Shown here: piece by piece, positions 7,187 to 13,939 of the stretch
How the letters are laid out: each line of letters starts with the position of its first letter
Position numbering within the stretch: position 1 is the stretch's first letter
Translations under genes and position numbers: made by a program
Assembly: GCA_002869465.1 (NCBI GenBank)
Contig: PKSW01000180.1
Location: 1 to 16,002, forward strand
Direction: 5' to 3'
Length of the DNA stretch: 16,002 nucleotides
Source: Marinilabiliales bacterium
GTDB lineage: Bacteria; Bacteroidota; Bacteroidia; Bacteroidales; F082
Notes under the pieces: generated by a model
What the model was told of the DNA's origin: nothing
The model's input: only the letters and a program-made list of their open reading frames with translations
Database searches by the model: none

Positions 7187-8698
7187 ATGAAAAATTATTC
7201 ATTCTTACTATTTTTATTCACGCTTATTTCTTTGCCGACATTTTTATTTGCCCAGAAGAAATCAACCATCAACGTGGAAAGAACTGATGTGCAACGTTAT
7301 GATGCGAGCCTGGGAAAAAATAAAGAACGGCTCATAGGCGGGGTAATCTTCAGGCAGGAAGGTACGCGTTTTTTTTGCGACAGTGCCCACCTGAACCGGA
7401 AAATGAACAACTTTGAAGCCTTTGGAAATGTTCATATTGTTGTGAATGATACACTTGATATTTATGGTGAGCGCCTGTATTATGAAGGCGACAGCAGAAT
7501 TGCCGAACTTTTTGACAGTGTGAGGCTTGTTGATAAAAACACCGTGCTGACCACCGAACATATGGTTTATAACCGAAATACAAAAGTCGCTTATTATGAT
7601 GTGGGTGGTAAAATCGTAAATAAAGATAATACCCTGACCAGTAAGAAAGGATACTATACCACATCAACAAAAATATTCTATTTCAGGGAAGATGTGGTGT
7701 TGACCAATCCTGATTCGGAAACTTACTCTGATACGCTTATTTATAATACAAATACTGAGGTAGCTTATTTTCGTGGCCCAACCGTGATCAGAGGTGAAGA
7801 AAGTATTATTTACACCGAAGATGGATGGTATGATACCCGTAACGATCTTTCGAAACTTCTTAAGCGTCCTTCCATAAATAATTCGGAACAGACCATTACA
7901 GCAGACAGCCTGATATATAACAATCTGACTTATTACGGGCAGGCATACGGGCATGTGGAAATCTCCGACACGGTGCATGATGTACTTATTAAAGGGAAGT
8001 ACGGCGAAATGTGGGATAATAAAGGGGTTTCGTATATTACAGACAGTGCTGTAGCCATCACTTACGACAGGTATGATTCGCTTTATATTCATTCGGATAC
8101 CATGTGGGTATATTTTGATAAAGAAAAAAACGCGAAACGACTATTATCGTATTATGATGTTAAATTTTTCCGTGATGATATGCAGGGAATATGTGATTCG
8201 CTGGTATACACAATGAAAGACTCTACCATCAGACTTTATGAATTACCTGCTCTTTGGAGCGGGGAAAATCAGCTAACCGCCGACTCCATTGCTATTGTTA
8301 TACATAATAACCAGGCTGATAGTTTGATCATGTACAACAGTTCTTTTATCATTTCACATGATACATTGGATACGTATAACCAGATAAAGGGTAAAAACAT
8401 GATCGGCTATTTTAAAAACAACGAGCTGGTGACAGTAAATGTGGATGGAAACGCTCAAACCGTGTATTTTGTTCGTGAGGAAGACGGCTACTTAATTGGT
8501 GTTAATCTGGCTGAATCCAGCACGATGACAATCCGGTTAAAAAATAATAAGTTAAATACCATTAATTATAAAACCCAGGCTAAAGAAGTTATGTATCCTG
8601 AGGGTGAATTACCAGCATCTGATAAAGAATTGAAGGGATTTACCTGGCGTGAAACTTCCCGTCCTCGCAAGGTGATGGATATTTTTAATAAAGAATAA
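7187..8698 (+). CDS. OstA/LptA-like periplasmic LPS transport protein (OstA_2 type)
   Basis: This 503-residue protein has a signal peptide (MKNYSFLLFLF... cleaved after FA at 22, before QKKS) and a long series of OstA/LptA-type beta-jellyroll repeats. The recurring pattern is a residue set like F.CDSAHLN, FGNVHI.VNDTLDIYG..L.Y.G, then LTTEHMVYN and TLTSKKGYY. This is the Bacteroidota OstA-like family, about three times longer than E. coli LptA. By homology it should form part of the periplasmic bridge that carries lipopolysaccharide to LptD, whose gene lies 2.2 kb downstream. ATG 7187 is chosen over an in-frame ATG at 7088 because the -7 element at 7163-7170 lies between them and because 7187 gives a proper signal peptide. 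It is convergent with the MCE gene, 14 bases between stops, with no hairpin. Confidence 0.88.
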   Translation: MKNYSFLLFLFTLISLPTFLFAQKKSTINVERTDVQRYDASLGKNKERLIGGVIFRQEGTRFFCDSAHLNRKMNNFEAFGNVHIVVNDTLDIYGERLYYEGDSRIAELFDSVRLVDKNTVLTTEHMVYNRNTKVAYYDVGGKIVNKDNTLTSKKGYYTTSTKIFYFREDVVLTNPDSETYSDTLIYNTNTEVAYFRGPTVIRGEESIIYTEDGWYDTRNDLSKLLKRPSINNSEQTITADSLIYNNLTYYGQAYGHVEISDTVHDVLIKGKYGEMWDNKGVSYITDSAVAITYDRYDSLYIHSDTMWVYFDKEKNAKRLLSYYDVKFFRDDMQGICDSLVYTMKDSTIRLYELPALWSGENQLTADSIAIVIHNNQADSLIMYNSSFIISHDTLDTYNQIKGKNMIGYFKNNELVTVNVDGNAQTVYFVREEDGYLIGVNLAESSTMTIRLKNNKLNTINYKTQAKEVMYPEGELPASDKELKGFTWRETSRPRKVMDIFNKE

Positions 8699-8712
8699 CG
8701 GATAAAATAACC

Positions 8713-9660
8713 TTAGAAAAGGGAGAATTTCACATATCTTTTTGGGTTTTCACGAATATCTTTCAACAGTAAATTTAGTTCTTCGGCAGATTTATTCAAT
8801 TCCATGTACAATGTATCATTGTGCATCAGCATACCGATAGTTCCTTCGCCGGCATTAATTTTGGCAAGTATTAAATCTAACTCATCAAGGGTATTATTTG
8901 CTCTATTAAAAGTGCCTGGAATATCAGCCTTAGCCAGCGAATCACTGATCAATTCAAAATTTCCAATTATAGATGCAAATTTTTCTCGGTTATTACTTAA
9001 TGTTCTCGTAAGTGAATCTATATTTTTAAGGATGGATGCGACACGATCCCCTTCTGTTAACATTAAAGTATCAAGATTGGAAGTAGCGCTTTGAATATTA
9101 CTAAACGACTGATTGAGGTTATCGAAACTTTCACTCAGGTTCTTCCTTGCAGATTCATTAAAAATAGTTTGAAAAGCGGTAACAAGGGTGTCAATCGAAG
9201 CCAGTAAATTTTCAGCTTTTGCCTTAATCGGCTGCACCTGTGCATTTACTTCTTCCATTAAACTAGCCTCAATACTGGTTGCCAGTGTATCCGAATCTTT
9301 AGCTAAATTGGAGGAATTACCAAGTTTGATGTCGACTGCTTTTGAACCCATTATGTCGGAACTGAAGATCCTTGCTATGCTATTTTCCGGTATCGGGAAA
9401 TTACTATAAACCCAAAGCTCTACAATAATATCTCCAGACATATTAGGATCAAACTTCATACGGCTGACTTGTCCAATCCGCATTCCATTAATGACCACCG
9501 GGTTTGAAATTTCCAACCCACTAACCTCATGATACCTGGCATAATAAATCGTTTGCTTATTGAAGATATCATTCCCCTTTAGGAAATTATATCCCCAGAT
9601 AAATAAGGCAATCGCCAGGATGAAAGAAGCGCCAATTACAATTTGTTTATATCGATTCAC
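8713..9660 (-). CDS. MlaD/MCE-domain lipid transport protein
   Basis: This is a single-MCE protein of 315 residues. A short N-terminus (MNRYKQ) leads into one transmembrane helix (about 7-25). The MCE domain follows (about 36-112), with YYARYHEVSGLEISNPVVING, RIGQVSRMKF and GSKAVDIKLG. A long, Asn/Ser/Leu-rich coiled-coil region (about 135-305) contains NLSESFDNLNQSFSNIQSA and NAGEGTIGMLMHND. This is the usual architecture of MlaD-like proteins in Bacteroidota. MlaD forms a hexameric inner-membrane ring that ferries phospholipids between membranes, usually with an MlaE/MlaF transporter, neither of which is encoded here. It lies 102 bases downstream of the amidase gene in the same direction. 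It has its own -7 element (9710-9717), so it may be transcribed both alone and by read-through. Confidence 0.9.
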   Translation of the reverse strand: MNRYKQIVIGASFILAIALFIWGYNFLKGNDIFNKQTIYYARYHEVSGLEISNPVVINGMRIGQVSRMKFDPNMSGDIIVELWVYSNFPIPENSIARIFSSDIMGSKAVDIKLGNSSNLAKDSDTLATSIEASLMEEVNAQVQPIKAKAENLLASIDTLVTAFQTIFNESARKNLSESFDNLNQSFSNIQSATSNLDTLMLTEGDRVASILKNIDSLTRTLSNNREKFASIIGNFELISDSLAKADIPGTFNRANNTLDELDLILAKINAGEGTIGMLMHNDTLYMELNKSAEELNLLLKDIRENPKRYVKFSLF

Positions 9661-9709
9661 CTGTTTCAGTTTTTATGATAAAACGCAATGTTTTAGAAAA
9701 TCTATATAA

Positions 9710-9717
9710 CAAAAGTA
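9710..9717 (-). promoter_or_regulatory. Bacteroidota -7 element (TACTTTTG) for the MCE gene
   Basis: Minus-strand TACTTTTG is a perfect TAnnTTTG match in the amidase-MCE gap. A TTTTG (minus strand, ending at 9734) sits 16 bases upstream. Transcription near 9703 would leave a leader of about 43 nt. Confidence 0.6.
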
Positions 9718-9762
9718 ATAAATCTACTATATTCAAAACGAAATCAGGTTGTTTTCATTATA

Positions 9763-10845
9763 TTAATGATGTGCTTCCAGTTTTTTTGCTTCGTTGATTG
9801 TTATCCGGCTATTATTTTGGAATGCCACTATAAATGCATCTTTATAACCTTTTTTCCTGATCGTATTCAAATGTTTTTCCGCCTCACTATTGGAACCAAA
9901 ATGACCCGATGTGTATTTATACAAACCATTGTGGTAATAGGATGACACCTCACTGATATCTGTTAATTTTTGATCATTTGAAGACAGGTCGGAGGGGCTT
10001 GTTAAAAATTGAACCCGGTAATCCACATTTGTTTGCGATACGGTTTTTGGAGCTTCCTCCACGGCATTTTCCTTTTCATAGGCAAGTTTGTATTCCTTAA
10101 ATGCCCTGTATATGGCTGATGCCATATAAACCTGACCCTCCTCTGAATTGAGAAAACGCTCTTCGGTAGGATTGCTTAAAAAACCCAGTTCGATCAAAAC
10201 CCCAGGCATAGATGTACGCCATAATACCAGGAAACCGGCCTGTTTCACTCCGCGGTCTTTTCTTCCTACCCGGTTTTTAAACTGTTGCTGAATATGATCG
10301 GCGATAATTAAACTCTGATCCATAAAATTATCCTTCTTCAATGCCAGCGCTATGTATGATTCTGGGGCATTTACATCAAATCCCTCATAATAATCATCTT
10401 CGTTTTCCTCCAGCAAAATGGCCGCATTTTCCATCATGGCTACATTGAGGTTTGCATTTTCCTTATGCAATCCCATGATGTATGATTCGGAGCCATAGGT
10501 ACCGGCTGAATTGATGGCGTTACAATGAATGGAAATGAAAAGATCAGCATTATTCTTATTGGCAATTTCGGCCCTCTTGTACAATTCCACAAACCGATCC
10601 GTTTTTCGGGTGTAAATAACTTTAACATCTTTTAAGTATTCTTCAATATATTGACCCGTCTTTAGTGCTATCTTTAACACTATGTCTTTCTCTTTTGCGT
10701 GTTTTCCAATTGCACCAGGGTCTTTACCCCCATGTCCAGCATCAATAACAACAGTAGTTATCTTTCCACTTTTCTGTGCCCAAGCCGTTGAATTACAACA
10801 GAAAATAGCCAGCAACACAATAGCAATTTGTAACAATCGTTCCAT
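9763..10845 (-). CDS. N-acetylmuramoyl-L-alanine amidase (Amidase_3) with SPOR-like C-terminus
   Basis: This zinc enzyme cleaves the bond between MurNAc and the stem peptide during cell separation. The 360 residues begin with a signal peptide (cleavage about AWA-QKSG, residue 23). The Amidase_3 domain spans about 30-252: VVIDAGHGGKDPGAIG (H38), E52, YTRKTDRFVEL.KRAEIAN, DLFISIHCNA (H107) and VLIELGFLSN (E219). H38, E52 and H107 are the expected zinc ligands and E219 the catalytic glutamate. After an acidic/Gln linker, residues about 275-355 (VDYRVQFLTSP, GLYKYTSGHF, A..HLNTIRKKGYKDAFIVAF) form a SPOR-like domain that would bind denuded septal glycan. ATG 10845 is preceded by a -7 element at 10906-10913 and is divergent from lptD. 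Confidence 0.93.
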   Translation of the reverse strand: MERLLQIAIVLLAIFCCNSTAWAQKSGKITTVVIDAGHGGKDPGAIGKHAKEKDIVLKIALKTGQYIEEYLKDVKVIYTRKTDRFVELYKRAEIANKNNADLFISIHCNAINSAGTYGSESYIMGLHKENANLNVAMMENAAILLEENEDDYYEGFDVNAPESYIALALKKDNFMDQSLIIADHIQQQFKNRVGRKDRGVKQAGFLVLWRTSMPGVLIELGFLSNPTEERFLNSEEGQVYMASAIYRAFKEYKLAYEKENAVEEAPKTVSQTNVDYRVQFLTSPSDLSSNDQKLTDISEVSSYYHNGLYKYTSGHFGSNSEAEKHLNTIRKKGYKDAFIVAFQNNSRITINEAKKLEAHH

Positions 10846-10870
10846 CTTAGTTGATTCTCATTTTTGGAAT

Positions 10871-10878
10871 TATATTTG
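10871..10878 (+). promoter_or_regulatory. lptD: Bacteroidota promoter (TTG-N17-TATATTTG) for lptD
   Basis: TATATTTG is a perfect TAnnTTTG match with a TTG at 10851-10853 exactly 17 bases upstream, the best two-box promoter in the window. Transcription near 10885 leaves about 47 nt before ATG 10932. The TTG that begins the longest lptD frame is itself the -33 box. Confidence 0.7.
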
Positions 10879-10905
10879 CAACTGTATTAACCATTTCAAT
10901 AGAAA

Positions 10906-10913
10906 CAAAAGTA
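10906..10913 (-). promoter_or_regulatory. Bacteroidota -7 element (TACTTTTG) for the amidase gene
   Basis: Minus-strand TACTTTTG is a perfect TAnnTTTG match 60 bases before the amidase ATG. It faces the lptD promoter: the two expected starts (about 10899 leftward, about 10885 rightward) make the 5' ends of the transcripts overlap. Confidence 0.6.
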
Positions 10914-10931
10914 AATCATAGCATTTTGAGG

Positions 10932-13634
10932 ATGGGTTGTTCTTTCAGCAAATTATTAACACCGCTATGGTTATTATTTATAATCTCCATATGCATGAAC
11001 GACCTGAAGGCCGATTCATTGTATATACCTGTAAAAACATTGCCTGACACCCTCATTTCAAACGACACCATTGTTACAGGTATTTCCAGTGACACTTTTA
11101 TGCTGGTCGATTCGATCGTCCCTGAAAAGAATTTACTGAATGATACCCTGGCTGCAAGTTCGATGCTACCGGATAGCTTAAACCCCAAAGCTAAAAACCG
11201 GACCATTATCGAGGCTAAAATTGAGCGCACGGCAGTAGATTCTATTATACAAGACCTTGTCAATAAAAAAGTGTATCTCTACGGAGATGCAGTTGTTACG
11301 TACCAGGAAATAACGCTGAAAGCCTCTTATATTGAAGTCGATTTTAATACCAACTCACTTTATGCAACCGGATTACCCGACTCGACAGGAAAGATGACTG
11401 GTTATCCTGAATTTTCCGAATCAGGCGAAACTTTCAAAGCGAAAACCATGACTTATAACTTCCGAACCAAGGAGGGCATTATCCAAAATGTACTTACTGA
11501 AGACGACATGGGTTTTTTGCATGGAGAGAAGGTAAAAAAGATGGAAGACAATACGATAAATGTCCTTCATGGACAATTTACCACCTGTACCCTTGAAGAA
11601 GACCCACACTTTTCGTTTAACTTTAAGAAAGCCAGGGTCATTCCCAATGAAAAGATTATTTCAGGACCGGTATATATGGATATTGAAGGAGTGCCCACTC
11701 CGCTGGTTTTGCCATTTGGTTATTTTCCGAATAAACAGGGCCGGAAATCGGGAATTATAATGCCTACCTACGGAGAATCGGCCAATCGCGGTTTTTTCCT
11801 GGAAAACGGTGGCTATTACTGGGCTATCAATGATTATATGGACTTTCAGGTTACAGGTGATATTTATACAGGCGGTAGTTGGTCGGTAAAACCAAGGTAC
11901 AGGTATGCGAAGCGTTATAAATATAATGGTTCATTTAATTTGGGATATGGTGTAAATGTAGTGAGCACCAAAGACTCACCGGACTATTCAAAAAGTACCG
12001 ATTTCAGAATTCAATGGTCGCATAAACAAGATCCAAAAGCCCGGCCAAGAAGCACCTTTGGTGCCGATGTTAATATCATTACCAGTAATTATGTGACCTA
12101 CAACGTTACTAATGTTGAAGATTATTTATCCAATGAATTTCAGTCAAGTGTTAGCTATCAAACCAATTGGGCAGGTAAGTATTACCTCACCATCAGTGGA
12201 ACGCATCGTCAAAATACCAAAACACACCAGGTAACTGTAAACCTGCCGCAAGTAACTTTTACAGTTAATCAGTTTTATCCGTTGCGAAAAGCGGGCGGTA
12301 AAAAAAGATTTTATGAGGACCTCAGTATCCGCTATTCATTCGATGCCAAAAATACAATGACCGCCATCGATTCTGTTTTCTTTGAAGAACAAACCATCAG
12401 CAGTAAAATGCAGAATGGTGCGATCAATAAACTATATATTAGTTTACCTATGAAAGTGTTAAAGCATTTTACATGGTCAAACACTATCAATGTTACTGAT
12501 AGGATGTATAGTAAAAGCATTGATCAATATTATATATACGACACTATTTTTGAAAATAATGACACCATACTGCCTGGTGTGAAGACGGATACCATCGGTG
12601 GTTTTGAAAATGCATTCGATTTTAGTATTTCCTCAAGCCTATCTACCAAAGTATACGGTATGGTAAAGATGAAAAAAGGTCCGGTTCGTGCTATACGTCA
12701 TGTATTTACACCCAGTCTCAGTTTTTCATATGTTCCTGATTTTGGAGATGAGAAATGGGGTTATTATGGCAATTACATTGGTCCTGATAGTGCTGAATAT
12801 ACGTATTCAAAATTTAAAGGATCGCTATATGGTAGTCCACCAGCTTACGAATCAGGTAGTATCGGGCTAAACCTGAGCAACAATCTGGAAATGAAAGTCC
12901 GTTCAAAAAAGGATACCATTACCGGTATGAAAAGAGTAGTGCTTATTGAAGCTTTTACAATTTCAGGTAATTATAATATTGCAGCCGATTCATTAAATAT
13001 GTCACCCATCCGATTGAGTGGCCGAACCAAACTATGGAAAAACATAACCCTCCAGTATGGCTCGGTTTGGGATCCTTATGCCGTAGATTCAAATGGTCGA
13101 AAAATAAATCAATACTATTGGAATACAAATAATAAACTCCTGAGAAAAGATAACTCATCATGGAATTTAAGTTTGAGCATGAAATTGGGGGATAAAGATT
13201 TTAAGAAGAAAGAAAAACCTAAAGAAGCAACAGAAGACGAATTAGACGAAATCTATCAAAACCCTGATAATTACATAGATTGGGATATTCCATGGTCACT
13301 AAATCTTTCGTACAATTTCAATTATACAAATCGGATACTCTATGAAGACTTCATGAGATTGCCTGAACACCAGATAGTGCAAACACTTGCATTGAGCGGA
13401 CAAATTAATCTGACCCCTAAATGGAAATTGACTTTCAGAACAGGATGGGACTTCACTTCAAATGAAATATCATATACCTCAATAAATATATACCGCGATT
13501 TACATTGCTGGGAAATGCGATTTAACTGGGTCCCCATCGGCCCACGTAAAAGCTGGAATTTCTCTATTAACGTAAAATCATCCGTGCTGCAGGACTTGAA
13601 ACTGAACCGCAAAAAAGACTTCCGCGATATATAG
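10932..13634 (+). CDS. lptD: LptD, outer-membrane LPS assembly protein
   Basis: LptD is the outer-membrane beta-barrel that inserts lipopolysaccharide into the outer leaflet. From ATG 10932 it is 900 residues. A signal peptide (about 1-27, ending DLKA before DSLYIP) is followed by a Ser/Thr/Asp-rich stretch (about 28-90). The N-terminal OstA-like jellyroll begins at about 93 (DSIIQDLVNKKVYLYGDAVV, ASYIEVDFNTNSLYATG) and contains GVPTPLVLPFGYFPNKQGRK near its end. A long barrel of alternating aromatic strands runs from about 245 to the C-terminus, which ends WNFSINVKSSVLQDLKL. This is the usual Bacteroidota LptD form; the E. coli disulfide cysteines are not evident. The in-frame TTG at 10851 is rejected because it is the -33 box of the promoter at 10851-10878. 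The cognate lipoprotein LptE is not in the window. Confidence 0.93.
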   Translation: MGCSFSKLLTPLWLLFIISICMNDLKADSLYIPVKTLPDTLISNDTIVTGISSDTFMLVDSIVPEKNLLNDTLAASSMLPDSLNPKAKNRTIIEAKIERTAVDSIIQDLVNKKVYLYGDAVVTYQEITLKASYIEVDFNTNSLYATGLPDSTGKMTGYPEFSESGETFKAKTMTYNFRTKEGIIQNVLTEDDMGFLHGEKVKKMEDNTINVLHGQFTTCTLEEDPHFSFNFKKARVIPNEKIISGPVYMDIEGVPTPLVLPFGYFPNKQGRKSGIIMPTYGESANRGFFLENGGYYWAINDYMDFQVTGDIYTGGSWSVKPRYRYAKRYKYNGSFNLGYGVNVVSTKDSPDYSKSTDFRIQWSHKQDPKARPRSTFGADVNIITSNYVTYNVTNVEDYLSNEFQSSVSYQTNWAGKYYLTISGTHRQNTKTHQVTVNLPQVTFTVNQFYPLRKAGGKKRFYEDLSIRYSFDAKNTMTAIDSVFFEEQTISSKMQNGAINKLYISLPMKVLKHFTWSNTINVTDRMYSKSIDQYYIYDTIFENNDTILPGVKTDTIGGFENAFDFSISSSLSTKVYGMVKMKKGPVRAIRHVFTPSLSFSYVPDFGDEKWGYYGNYIGPDSAEYTYSKFKGSLYGSPPAYESGSIGLNLSNNLEMKVRSKKDTITGMKRVVLIEAFTISGNYNIAADSLNMSPIRLSGRTKLWKNITLQYGSVWDPYAVDSNGRKINQYYWNTNNKLLRKDNSSWNLSLSMKLGDKDFKKKEKPKEATEDELDEIYQNPDNYIDWDIPWSLNLSYNFNYTNRILYEDFMRLPEHQIVQTLALSGQINLTPKWKLTFRTGWDFTSNEISYTSINIYRDLHCWEMRFNWVPIGPRKSWNFSINVKSSVLQDLKLNRKKDFRDI

Positions 13635-13702
13635 ACTGCTTTTTAACAACAGACCTTTTTTTAAATAAATTCATTTTGACTTTCATCAATTAAATATTTT
13701 TT

Positions 13703-13710
13703 TATATTTG
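13703..13710 (+). promoter_or_regulatory. Bacteroidota -7 element (TATATTTG) for the PKD/GEVED gene
   Basis: TATATTTG is a perfect TAnnTTTG match. A TTTTG ending at 13678 is 24 bases upstream, marginally beyond the usual -33 spacing. No other TAnnTTTG lies between it and ATG 13940, so the leader would be about 220 nt. Confidence 0.55.
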
Positions 13711-13758
13711 AGCAGGAGATAATTAGTATTAACCAAAAAACAACTTTATTATCTTTTC

Positions 13759-13776
13759 AATTTACGGTGGTAAATT
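13759..13776 (+). repeat. Inverted repeat/hairpin in the long 5' leader
   Basis: AATTTAC-GGTG-GTAAATT is a perfect 7-bp stem with a 4-base loop, about 40 bases downstream of the expected transcription start. It may be a leader stem-loop or an operator; it has no T-run directly after it. Confidence 0.4.
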
Positions 13777-13939
13777 TTCTGATTCCATAGAAAAAGTACA
13801 ACAAGCAGAATTAATTCATCTATAAAATGTTTTTAAAGATGGTCTATTATGATGTCTGATCTATTTTTTTACAAAAACGATTATTTCAACCTTTTCGGTT
13901 TCAATATGTAAATTCAATTTATAACTAATCCAACACATT

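Larger units (their letters stand above)
13635..13939. other. 305-base intergenic region between lptD and the PKD/GEVED gene
   Basis: This AT-rich stretch holds no credible gene or tRNA. It has a weak imperfect hairpin plus T7 just after the lptD stop (about 13635-13662), a possible poor terminator. It then holds the -7 element at 13703-13710 and about 220 bases of apparent leader, including the inverted repeat at 13759-13776. Confidence 0.6.

Noticed and set aside
10851..10931. TTG-initiated extension of LptD
   Set aside because: The TTG is the -33 box and TATATTTG lies within the extension; ATG 10932 starts a proper signal peptide.
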